Assembly (NCBI RefSeq): GCF_006335005.1 | Contig: NZ_VDMP01000025.1 | Span: 189,962-223,624 of the forward strand | Length of the DNA: 33,663 bases | Direction: 5' to 3' | Origin: Nocardioides albidus | GTDB taxonomy: Bacteria > Actinomycetota > Actinomycetes > Propionibacteriales > Nocardioidaceae | Notes under the pieces: model-generated | Seen by the model: only the letters and a program-made list of their open reading frames with translations | Database searches by the model: none | What the model was told of the DNA's origin: nothing | Translations under genes and position numbers: made by a program | In this document: one piece after another, positions 16,172 to 23,151 of the stretch | Layout: each line of letters opens with the position of its first letter | Numbering within the stretch: the first letter of the stretch is position 1

Positions 16172-16762
16172 TTAGAACGGGGGCTCGTCGCTGGACGAGA
16201 CTCCCGGTGCGGCCCACGGGTCGTTGGCCGGAGCGCCGCCGCCGTAGCCGGAGCCGCCCTGCTGGCCGCCACCGGAGGGCGCGCTGCCCCACGGGTCCTG
16301 ACCCGCGGGACGGCCACCCTGGTTGCCGCCCTGACCACCCTGCTGGCCGCCCTGCTGGCCACCGCCCTGGCTGCCGTAGCCGCCACCGCCGCCGGAGCGG
16401 CTCGCGCGGGTGACCTTGGCGGTCGCCCAGGTCAGCGACGGGCCGATCTCGTCGACCTGCAGCTCGTTGACCGTGCGCTTCTGGCCCTCACGGTCCTCGT
16501 AGGAGCGCGACACAAGTCGGCCCTGCACGACGACGCGCATGCCCTTCTGGAGCGACTCCGCGACGTTCTCCGCGACCTGCCGCCAGACCGAGCAGCGCAG
16601 GAACAGGGTCTCCCCGTCCTTCCACTCGTTGGTCTGCCGGTCGAAGGAGCGCGGGGTCGAGGCCACCGTGAAGTTGGCGACGGCCGCGCCCGACGGGGTG
16701 AAGCGGAGCTCAGGGTCGTCGGTGAGGTTTCCGATGACGGTGATGACGGTGTCGCCAGCCAT
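16172..16762 (-). CDS. ssb: Single-stranded DNA-binding protein
   Basis: The 196-residue protein has an N-terminal OB fold (about 1-115, from [21 protein letters not shown]) and a Gly/Gln-rich disordered linker with [13 protein letters not shown] repeats. It ends in the acidic tip SSSDEPPF that recruits repair and replication proteins. It binds ssDNA as a tetramer at forks. AGGAGA supports ATG 16762. Its place between rpsF and rpsR is the standard bacterial order. Confidence 0.97.
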   Translation of the reverse strand: MAGDTVITVIGNLTDDPELRFTPSGAAVANFTVASTPRSFDRQTNEWKDGETLFLRCSVWRQVAENVAESLQKGMRVVVQGRLVSRSYEDREGQKRTVNELQVDEIGPSLTWATAKVTRASRSGGGGGYGSQGGGQQGGQQGGQGGNQGGRPAGQDPWGSAPSGGGQQGGSGYGGGAPANDPWAAPGVSSSDEPPF

Positions 16763-16888
16763 GGTGGTCTCCTGATGAGGGTGGAATGAACGAAACGTGC
16801 CGGGTCAGACCCGGACAACGGTCCCCATCGTGTCCCGGACGTCCGACATTGCGTAGCGGTCGTCCACAGACACGATCTGTTCGGTTCC

Positions 16889-17176
16889 TCAGACGGTGGG
16901 TCGCAGGACCTTGGTCCGCAGCACGGACTCGTTGAGGGTCAGCTGACGGTCGAGCTCGTCGACCGTCGCCGGGGCGGCGGTCAGCTTGACGATGGCGTAG
17001 ATGCCCTCGGCGTGCTTCTTGATCTCGTACGCCAGGCGGCGCTTGCCCCACACGTCGACGTTGTCGACCGTGCCGCCGTCGTTGCGGACGACGTTCAGGT
17101 ACTTGTCGAGCGACGGCTGGACCGTCCGCTCGTCGAGGCTCGGGTCGAGGATGACCACGACTTCATAGTTGCGCAA
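16889..17176 (-). CDS. rpsF: 30S ribosomal protein bS6
   Basis: The 95-residue bS6 begins [11 protein letters not shown] after the start and includes [20 protein letters not shown], the usual signature. The conserved N-terminus fixes the start at TTG 17176, a rare codon, with GGAG 6 nt and AGGAGG 11 nt upstream. The frame stays open to a GTG at 17284, which would add 36 residues with no counterpart in S6; I reject that extension. bS6 forms a heterodimer with bS18 on 16S rRNA. In many bacteria the S6:S18 complex also represses its own mRNA by binding the leader (see 17177-17300). Confidence 0.95.
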   Translation of the reverse strand: MRNYEVVVILDPSLDERTVQPSLDKYLNVVRNDGGTVDNVDVWGKRRLAYEIKKHAEGIYAIVKLTAAPATVDELDRQLTLNESVLRTKVLRPTV

Positions 17177-17300
17177 AGCGGTCTCCACCTCCTCTGGACT
17201 CAGGCGGCCGCGGACTTTCCGCGGCAGGAGGGCCTTGCTTGCCTGCTGGTTCGGCCCAGCAGACGTGTACGGCGCCAGCGGCACCGGACAGGAGAGGCTA
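17177..17300 (-). promoter_or_regulatory. rpsF promoter and structured leader, S6:S18-type autoregulation candidate
   Basis: On the minus strand, TAGCCT (17295-17300) is a -10 candidate, giving a leader of about 110 nt. In it, GCCGCGGA and TCCGCGGC form a perfect 8 bp stem with a 3-base loop (17207-17225). Just 5' is CCCTCCT (17226-17232), and 13 nt 3' of the stem is AGGAGG (17188-17193), the ribosome site. The two flanks can pair and would hide the site, enclosing an internal loop with CCG. S6:S18 leader motifs in other bacteria use a CCG bulge. The pairing is seen; the regulation is inferred. Confidence 0.5.
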
Positions 17301-17338
17301 ACAGCGCTCGGGCGACCGGGCCGAATCGCGACGGGCGC

Positions 17339-19324
17339 TCAGCCGAACAGCACCGGGTTCTCGATCTTGGTCTCGTCGATGACCAGGACCGCGACCGCCC
17401 CGCCCAGGCCCTCGGGCACGTCGAGCGACACCGACGCGCAGACGTCGTCGGGCCCGAGGTCCCACGAGCCGTCGAGCGAGCCGAGCAGCTCGCCCTGCGG
17501 GTTGTAGAGCTCGATCGTGAACGGCGTCCCGTCCGGCAGCCCGGTGACGGCGAAGTGGGCGTACAGGGTCGCCGGCAGCGTCACGCCGCCGAGCACCTGC
17601 GGGTCGTCGAGGGTGCTGGTCGTCGAGCAGTCGCTGTTTCCGTCGGTGCTCCAGCCCGAGGGGGCCGCGTTCGCGTCGTCCATCGGGTCGGCCGGCGGCT
17701 CCGGAACGTCCTCGAGGTACGGCGAGACGTAGTCGGGGTCGCCGCCCTTCTCGGCGATCTCGACGATGTCGTCGGTCAGGTTGACCGGCCGGATGCGTGC
17801 CGAGCCACCGGTGAACGCGCCGCCCTCGCCGCTGTCGCCGACGGTCGACTCGGTGACGACGGCGCTGTTGATGCCGACCAGCTCGCCGTCGTCGTTGATG
17901 GAGGCGCCGCCGGAGTTGCCGGAGCCGATCCGGATGTCGCTGTCGATCCAGGCCCGGTTGCCGGGGACCGCGGCCTCCTTGAGGAAGGTCGACACGACGC
18001 CGCGGGTGACCGTCAGCGCGCGGTCGAGCCCGTCGTCCGAGGCGACGTGGGCGACCGCCGGGAACCCGAGCGCGGTGAGCTCGTCGCCGGTGCGCAGGTC
18101 GTCGCTGTCGCCGAGCGGGACGGGCGCCGGGAGGTCGAGCTCGTCCTCGTCGATCTCCTTGCCGTCGGCGTCGCCGGTGATCTTCAGGACCGCGAGGTCG
18201 AGCACGCCGTCGGCGACGATCGGCTCGGCGGAGTACGACGGCGCCGCGGGCTTGTCGTCCTCGGCGGAGGTGAGCGCGACCAGGAGTCCGGCCGGGTCCT
18301 CCTCGCCGGACTGCTGGCCCGGCGCGCTGGGCTTGCCGACGTGGGCGTTGGTGAGGATCAGGCCGTCCGCGCTGATGATCGTGCCGGAGCCGGTGTACAT
18401 CGGCTCGCCGTCGTCGTCGACGGCGATGATCAGCACGCTGGCGAGCTTGGCCCGGTCGAGCTCCTCGGCGCTCAGCCCGGCCGCCTCGGTCGACCCGTCC
18501 TTGCCCCCGTCGTCGCCGAGGACGACGGCCGCGGTGGTGCCACCGCCGACGAGGACGAGCGCGGCCATCACGCCGCCGACGATCGCGGCCGTGCGCTTGC
18601 GCTTCTTCTTCGCGAGCGACTTCTGCGCGGCCCCGGCGGCCACGATCGGCACGACCTCGACCTCGGCGCCCGCCGTGGGGTGACCGAGCATCAGCGTCGT
18701 CGGGTCCTCGAGCTTGCGCTGGGCGACCCGGTCCTCCTCCAGGTACGTGCCGGCGGTCGACCGGTCGACGTACCACCAGCCGTCGGGGCGGCCCTCGACC
18801 ACGCCGTGCAGGCGCGAGACCGACGGGTCGTCGACGACGACCTCGCTGCCCGGGTCGCGTCCGATCCGGACCACGACCCCCGGTGGGAAGCGCTTCGAGA
18901 CGCCGCCGACGCGGACCAGCAGGCCGGGGCCGTGGACGTAGCCGGGCCCGGCCGGGGCGACCCCGGGCAGGACCGTCTGCTCGAGGGCGGCGGGCGGGAA
19001 GGCCGCCGGGGCGGGCGCGGCCGGGCGTGCGGGGGCGGCGGGGGTGAGCACGACCTCCTCGCCGCCGACGCCGCCCAAGCGCACACTGGTGGGCCCGTTG
19101 AGCCGGACCTCGCTCACCCGCGCCCCGTTGAGGAAGGTGCCACCGCTCGACCCGATGTCGACCAGCACCCAGCCGGAGCCGTCCGAGCGCAGCTGCGCGT
19201 GCCGACGCGAGGCGGAGGGGGCGGTGAGGACGATGTCGGAGCCGGCGTCGCGCCCGATGCTGACGACGCGAGGCTCCTCGAACGACCAGGTCCGGCCGCC
19301 CGCGGAGACGTGGAGGGTGGTCAC
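17339..19324 (-). CDS. Membrane-anchored trypsin-like serine protease with tandem FHA domains
   Basis: A 661-residue protein. FHA domain 1 spans about 20-75 (VSIGRDAGSD, SASRRHAQL) and FHA domain 2 about 150-205 (VRIGRDPGSE, SVSRLHG); both keep the phosphothreonine-binding Arg, Ser and His. A Lys/Arg cluster (238-244) precedes one membrane segment (246-270), so the FHA pair is cytoplasmic and the rest outside. The external part is an S1/HtrA-like protease with His328 (TNAHV), Asp377 (DLAVL) and Ser471 (GSGNSGGA), all present. A beta-rich C-terminal domain follows, with two Cys likely disulfide-bonded. This layout suggests that Thr phosphorylation inside tunes proteolysis outside. It starts with GTG 19324; TACCGT 6 nt upstream suggests a leaderless mRNA. 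It is divergent from nfo. Confidence 0.85.
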   Translation of the reverse strand: MTTLHVSAGGRTWSFEEPRVVSIGRDAGSDIVLTAPSASRRHAQLRSDGSGWVLVDIGSSGGTFLNGARVSEVRLNGPTSVRLGGVGGEEVVLTPAAPARPAAPAPAAFPPAALEQTVLPGVAPAGPGYVHGPGLLVRVGGVSKRFPPGVVVRIGRDPGSEVVVDDPSVSRLHGVVEGRPDGWWYVDRSTAGTYLEEDRVAQRKLEDPTTLMLGHPTAGAEVEVVPIVAAGAAQKSLAKKKRKRTAAIVGGVMAALVLVGGGTTAAVVLGDDGGKDGSTEAAGLSAEELDRAKLASVLIIAVDDDGEPMYTGSGTIISADGLILTNAHVGKPSAPGQQSGEEDPAGLLVALTSAEDDKPAAPSYSAEPIVADGVLDLAVLKITGDADGKEIDEDELDLPAPVPLGDSDDLRTGDELTALGFPAVAHVASDDGLDRALTVTRGVVSTFLKEAAVPGNRAWIDSDIRIGSGNSGGASINDDGELVGINSAVVTESTVGDSGEGGAFTGGSARIRPVNLTDDIVEIAEKGGDPDYVSPYLEDVPEPPADPMDDANAAPSGWSTDGNSDCSTTSTLDDPQVLGGVTLPATLYAHFAVTGLPDGTPFTIELYNPQGELLGSLDGSWDLGPDDVCASVSLDVPEGLGGAVAVLVIDETKIENPVLFG

Positions 19325-19330
19325 GCGAGG

Positions 19331-19336
19331 ACGGTA
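19331..19336 (-). promoter_or_regulatory. -10 box of the FHA-protease gene, leaderless
   Basis: On the minus strand TACCGT (TANNNT) ends 6 nt before the GTG start at 19324. No ribosome site exists between, so transcription probably begins at or next to the start codon. Confidence 0.45.
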
Positions 19337-19434
19337 GTGCCCCCGGCGCGCCCGCGACGACCGACCCGGCGAAGAGGGGACTGCCTCAGGACAACGCGGG
19401 GACATGCCGGGACAGGCGTGTCGCCGGGTCTCCC

Positions 19435-19440
19435 TACGAT
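19435..19440 (+). promoter_or_regulatory. -10 box of nfo, leaderless
   Basis: TACGAT ends exactly 7 nt before the nfo ATG at 19448, and no Shine-Dalgarno lies between. The -35 region has no clear TTGACA. Confidence 0.55.
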
Positions 19441-19447
19441 GGGCCGC

Positions 19448-20257
19448 ATGAGCCACCCCGCGAGCGAGCCGCGCATCGGAGCCCACGTCGACCAGACCGA
19501 CCCGATCGCCGAGGCAGCCGCCCGCAACGCCCCGCTCGTGCAGTTCTTCCTCGGCAACCCGCAGTCCTACAAGGGTCCCGTCCTCGCGTACGACGGCGGC
19601 CCGGCCGCCCTGCGCGGCGCGGCCGAGGAGGCGGGCGTCGACCTCTACGTGCACGCGCCGTACCTCATCAACGTCGCCACCACCAACAACCGCCAGCGGA
19701 TCCCGAGCCGCAAGCTGCTGCAGCAGCACATGGACGCCGCCGCCGAGCTCGGCGCCAAGGGGCTGATCGTGCACGGCGGGCACGTCACCGACGACGACGA
19801 CCCCGCGAAGGGCTTCGACAACTGGCGCAAGGCGGTCGAGGCGACCGACCTCAAGATCCCGCTGCTGATCGAGAACACCGCCGGCGGCACCAACGCGATG
19901 ACCCGCTATCTCGACCGGATCAAGGGCACCTGGGACGCGATCGCGTCGGCCGAGGGCGCCGACATGGTGGGCTTCTGCCTCGACACCTGCCACGCCCACG
20001 CCGGCGGCAACGCGCTGGAGACGATCGTCGACGACGTTCTCGCGATCACCGGCCGGATCGACCTGGTCCACGCCAACGACAGCCGCGACGCCTTCGACTC
20101 CGGCGCCGACCGGCACGCCAACTTCGGGGCCGGCCAGATCGACCCCGACCTGCTCGCCCAGGTCGTGCGCGACGCCGGGGCGCCGGTGGTGTGCGAGACG
20201 CCGGGCGGGGCGGCCGAGCACGTCGCCGACTTCGACTGGCTGCGCGAGCGGATCTGA
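19448..20257 (+). CDS. nfo: Deoxyribonuclease IV (AP endonuclease)
   Basis: The 269-residue protein is an endonuclease IV TIM barrel. Metal-ligand motifs are in order: GAHV (12-15), YVHAPYLIN, IVHGGH, LIENTAG, GFCLDTCHAHAGG and LVHANDSRD followed by DRHANFGAGQI. These supply the trinuclear zinc site that cleaves DNA 5' of abasic sites in base excision repair. The length is close to that of other family members. ATG 19448 begins the protein; the -10 box TACGAT 7 nt upstream indicates a leaderless mRNA. It is divergent from the FHA-protease gene. Confidence 0.93.
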   Translation: MSHPASEPRIGAHVDQTDPIAEAAARNAPLVQFFLGNPQSYKGPVLAYDGGPAALRGAAEEAGVDLYVHAPYLINVATTNNRQRIPSRKLLQQHMDAAAELGAKGLIVHGGHVTDDDDPAKGFDNWRKAVEATDLKIPLLIENTAGGTNAMTRYLDRIKGTWDAIASAEGADMVGFCLDTCHAHAGGNALETIVDDVLAITGRIDLVHANDSRDAFDSGADRHANFGAGQIDPDLLAQVVRDAGAPVVCETPGGAAEHVADFDWLRERI

Positions 20258-20274
20258 TCGGGTCGCGCAGACCC

Positions 20275-20317
20275 TTGCCCCGCGGCGAAAGCGGCGTAAT
20301 CTGAATTACATGATTAC
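20275..20317 (+). promoter_or_regulatory. Promoter with inverted repeat over the -10 box and start, leaderless
   Basis: TTGCCC (20275-20280), 16 bp spacer and TAATCT (20297-20302) form a promoter, with ATG 20310 7 nt after the -10. GTAAT (20296-20300) and ATTAC (20305-20309) make an inverted repeat over the -10 box, and a second ATTAC follows the ATG at 20313-20317. A repressor here would block transcription; the encoded protein has a DNA-binding-like tail and may be that repressor. Confidence 0.5.
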
Positions 20318-20837
20318 GACTGAGCAGCAGGAGCAGATCCGCGGCTGGTTCGCCGGTCGCCTCCCGCAGGACCTCTTCGAGGCGCTGGTGGAGGTCACCG
20401 TCGATCGCGAGGAGATCACCGTCATCGGCCGGATCGGCGAGCCGCGGCTCGCCGAGGACGCCTCCGAGACCGAGCGGGAGGCCGCCGTCCAGGGCCGGAT
20501 CCAGGAGTTCCGCGAGCGCACCCGCGAGGCACGCATCGCCGTCGCCCGCGAGGCCGAGCGGCGGTTCGACCAGAAGGTCTCGTGGGGTGTCGAGTGCGGT
20601 GGCACGCGGGCCCTGTTCACCCATGTGGCCGCGCCGGTGATGACTCGGCTGCGCCAGCCCGAGCGGATCCTGCTCGACACGCTGATCGCGGGCGGGGTGG
20701 CGCGCAGCCGCAGCGAGGCCCTCGCGTGGTGCGTCCGGCTCGTCCAGCAGCACGCCGACGACTGGCTGAGCGAGCTGCGGGAGTCGCTGGAGCAGGTCCA
20801 GCGGGTTCGGGCGCAGGGACCCGACGCCGGGGTCTGA
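20310..20837 (+). CDS. Conserved-looking hypothetical with ribbon-helix-helix-like C-terminal segment
   Basis: The 175-residue protein has an acidic, helical N-terminal half with a coiled-coil-like section (about 50-90, rich in Glu and Arg). Its C-terminal section, LDTLIAGGVARSRSEALAWCV (about 125-145), resembles the helix-turn-helix of ribbon-helix-helix proteins (compare GxARSRSEAxR). Function is unknown; DNA binding is a guess from that segment. It is read from a leaderless ATG at 20310 under a promoter with an inverted repeat. It sits between nfo and the FemAB gene, all on the plus strand but each with its own -10 box. Confidence 0.75.
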   Translation: MITTEQQEQIRGWFAGRLPQDLFEALVEVTVDREEITVIGRIGEPRLAEDASETEREAAVQGRIQEFRERTREARIAVAREAERRFDQKVSWGVECGGTRALFTHVAAPVMTRLRQPERILLDTLIAGGVARSRSEALAWCVRLVQQHADDWLSELRESLEQVQRVRAQGPDAGV

Positions 20838-20843
20838 GCGCCC

Positions 20844-20880
20844 GACGGATCCGTCCCGCGCTCCGAGCGCCCGATAGCCT
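20844..20880 (+). promoter_or_regulatory. Promoter of femAB-like gene with 12 bp palindrome
   Basis: TAGCCT (20875-20880) ends 7 nt before ATG 20888, so the mRNA should be leaderless. GACGGATCCGTC at 20844-20855 is a perfect 12 bp palindrome reaching the -35 region, a possible operator. Confidence 0.4.
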
Positions 20881-20887
20881 GCTTCCC

Positions 20888-22042
20888 ATGCCGAGCGAGC
20901 GCCCGATCTCCGTCCGGACCATCAGCGCCGCCGAGCACCGCGACCACCTCGCGACGCTGCCGTCGGCCAGCTTCCTGCAGACCCCCGGGTGGGCGAAGGT
21001 GAAGAGCGAGTGGCGCAGCGAGTCGCTCGGCTGGTTCGCCGAGGACGGCACCCAGGTCGGGGTGGCCCTGGTGCTCTACCGCAAGCTCCCCAAGCTCGAC
21101 CGCTCGCTGGCCTACCTGCCGGAGGGTCCGGTCATCGACTGGAGCAGCGACGACCTGGGCACCTGGCTCGACCCGATGGTGCGGCACCTGAAGAAGCAGG
21201 GCGCGTTCGCCGTACGGATCGGGCCCCCCGTCGTCACCCGGCGCTGGACGACCGCCCAGGTCAAGGAGGGCATCGCCGATCCGGCGGTGCGCCTGCTCAG
21301 CCAGCTGCCGCCAGCCGAGCGCAGCCCCGCCGGCGCGCGCACCGTCGCGCAGCTCGACGAGCTCGGGTGGCGCCACCAGGGCGTCGAGGGCGGGTTCGCC
21401 GCCGGGCAGCCGCAGTTCGTCTTCCAGATCCCGCTGCGCTCCGCCGACGGGACCCAGCGCACCGAGGACGACGTCCTCAAGGGGATGAACCAGCTCTGGC
21501 GCCGCAACATCAAGAAGGCCGCCAAGGAGGGCGTCGAGGTCACCCGCGGCGACCGCGAGGACCTGAAGGCGTTCCACGAGCTCTACGTCCACACCGCCGA
21601 GCGCGACCACTTCACGCCGCGGCCGCTGCGCTACTTCGAGACGATGTACGACGCCCTCACGGCCGACGCCGCGGCCCCGGGGGAGCGGTTCACGCTCTGG
21701 CTCGCGCACCACGACGGCGACCTGGTGGCCGCCACCATCGCGATCCGGGTCGGCGAGCACGCGTGGTACTCCTACGGCGCGTCCTCGACCGAGAAGCGCG
21801 AGGTCCGCGGCTCCAACGCCGTGCAGTGGGCGATGATCCGCGACGCGATCGCGGCCGGTGCTGCCGTCTACGACCTGCGCGGCATCACCGAGACCCTCGA
21901 CGCCGACGACCCGCACGTCGGGCTGATCCAGTTCAAGGTCGGCACCGGCGGCGAGGCCGTCGAGTACGCCGGCGAGTGGGACCTGCCGGTCAACCGGGCG
22001 CTCTACAAGGCCTTCCAGCTCTACCTGAAGCGACGCGGCTGA
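20888..22042 (+). CDS. FemA/FemB-family peptidoglycan bridge aminoacyltransferase
   Basis: The 384-residue protein has the tandem GNAT-like fold of FemABX proteins. It starts with the motif SFLQTPGWAKVKSEW (about 29-43). LWRRNIKKAAKEGVEV (about 205-220) is the conserved basic stretch before the second GNAT half, and YSYGASSTEKREVRGSNAVQWAMI (in the region 296-320) is the family signature. FemABX enzymes use aminoacyl-tRNA to add residues such as Gly, Ala or Ser to the lipid II stem. In an LL-diaminopimelate/glycine wall the product would be the interpeptide Gly, which is inference. The stop overlaps the next start by one base (TGATG), coupling it to the alanine racemase-like gene. Confidence 0.85.
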   Translation: MPSERPISVRTISAAEHRDHLATLPSASFLQTPGWAKVKSEWRSESLGWFAEDGTQVGVALVLYRKLPKLDRSLAYLPEGPVIDWSSDDLGTWLDPMVRHLKKQGAFAVRIGPPVVTRRWTTAQVKEGIADPAVRLLSQLPPAERSPAGARTVAQLDELGWRHQGVEGGFAAGQPQFVFQIPLRSADGTQRTEDDVLKGMNQLWRRNIKKAAKEGVEVTRGDREDLKAFHELYVHTAERDHFTPRPLRYFETMYDALTADAAAPGERFTLWLAHHDGDLVAATIAIRVGEHAWYSYGASSTEKREVRGSNAVQWAMIRDAIAAGAAVYDLRGITETLDADDPHVGLIQFKVGTGGEAVEYAGEWDLPVNRALYKAFQLYLKRRG

Positions 22043-23151
22043 TGGTCGCGACAGGCTCGACTGACGGGACACGCGGCGGACTGACCCTCACGGTCGACGG
22101 ACCGCGTTGGCGCGCCCACCTGGAGTCCGTCGCCGCCGCGCACCCGGGCATCGTCCCGGTCGCGAAGGGCAACGGCTACGGCCTCACCCTCGCCCGACTC
22201 GCACGCAGGGCCGCGTGGCTGGCCGGGCGCGGCCACGACGTGCGCACGCTGGCGGTGGGCACCTACGACGAGCTGCCCCACGTCGACCGGCGCTGGTCGG
22301 GCGACCTGCTGGTGCTCACCCCGTGGCGGCCCTGGGTCCCGACCCCCGATCCCGCGCTCGCCCGCCGACTGGTCCACACCGTGAGTCGCCCCGCCGATCT
22401 GCGCGACCTGCTCCACGCGGACCCCGGCGCGCGCGTCGTGCTCGAGCGGATGACCTCCATGCGTCGCCACGGGATGAGCGCCCGCGAGCTGTGGGAGGCG
22501 GGCGACCTGCTGCGCAAGCACCCCGGCGCCCGGGTCGAGGGGCTCGCCCTCCACCTGCCGCTCGGCCACGGCAGTCACCTGGGCGAGGTCGCCCGGCTGG
22601 TCAACGACTTCGTCGCCGCCGACGTGCCCACCCGCGGCGCCCCGCAGATCTGGGTCAGCCATCTGACCGACGCCGAGCTCGCCTCCCTGCGCACGCAGTA
22701 CGCCGACTTCGACTGGCGCCCGCGGATCGGGACCGGCCTGTGGCTCGGTGACCGAGGCGCGCTGCGCGTCACCGCGACCGTCCTCGACGTGCACCCCGTC
22801 GAGCGCGGCGACGTGTTCGGCTACCGCGGCCGGACCGCCCCGAAGGCGGGGCACATCCTCGTCGTCAGCGGCGGCACCGCGCACGGCATCGGCCTGGAGG
22901 CCCCGACGGGCGAGCAGTCGATCAGGGCACGGGCGGCGACCTTGGCGCGCGGCGGTCTCGACGCGGCGGGGTTCGTGCGCTCGCCGTACGCCATCGACTC
23001 CAAGCAGCGGCTCTTCGCCGAGCCTCCGCACATGCAGGCCTCGATGCTCTTCCTCCCCGGGGGTGCACGGGTGCCCGAGGTGGGCGAGGAGGTCGATGTG
23101 CGGGTGCGCTACACCGCGACGACCTTCGACCGGGTGGTCGTCACGCCGTAG
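22042..23151 (+). CDS. Alanine racemase-like PLP enzyme
   Basis: The 369-residue protein has the fold-type III PLP layout of alanine racemases. PVAKGNGYG (39-47) gives the PLP lysine K42, where classical enzymes have KADAYG. RMTSMRRHGMS matches the region of the pocket Arg, LHLPLGHGSH the next strand, and RPRIGTGLWLGD the phosphate-binding end of the barrel. A C-terminal beta domain (about 240-369) is present. It is divergent from standard Alr, so a different amino acid substrate is possible. It is translationally coupled to the FemAB gene, suggesting a role in supplying or modifying wall peptide. Its last 11 bp overlap the convergent GT87 gene. Confidence 0.7.
   Translation: MVATGSTDGTRGGLTLTVDGPRWRAHLESVAAAHPGIVPVAKGNGYGLTLARLARRAAWLAGRGHDVRTLAVGTYDELPHVDRRWSGDLLVLTPWRPWVPTPDPALARRLVHTVSRPADLRDLLHADPGARVVLERMTSMRRHGMSARELWEAGDLLRKHPGARVEGLALHLPLGHGSHLGEVARLVNDFVAADVPTRGAPQIWVSHLTDAELASLRTQYADFDWRPRIGTGLWLGDRGALRVTATVLDVHPVERGDVFGYRGRTAPKAGHILVVSGGTAHGIGLEAPTGEQSIRARAATLARGGLDAAGFVRSPYAIDSKQRLFAEPPHMQASMLFLPGGARVPEVGEEVDVRVRYTATTFDRVVVTP

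Noticed and set aside
17177..17284. N-terminal extension of bS6 to a GTG start at 17284
   Set aside because: The 36 extra residues do not occur in S6 proteins, and the stretch contains the structured leader with the ribosome site.
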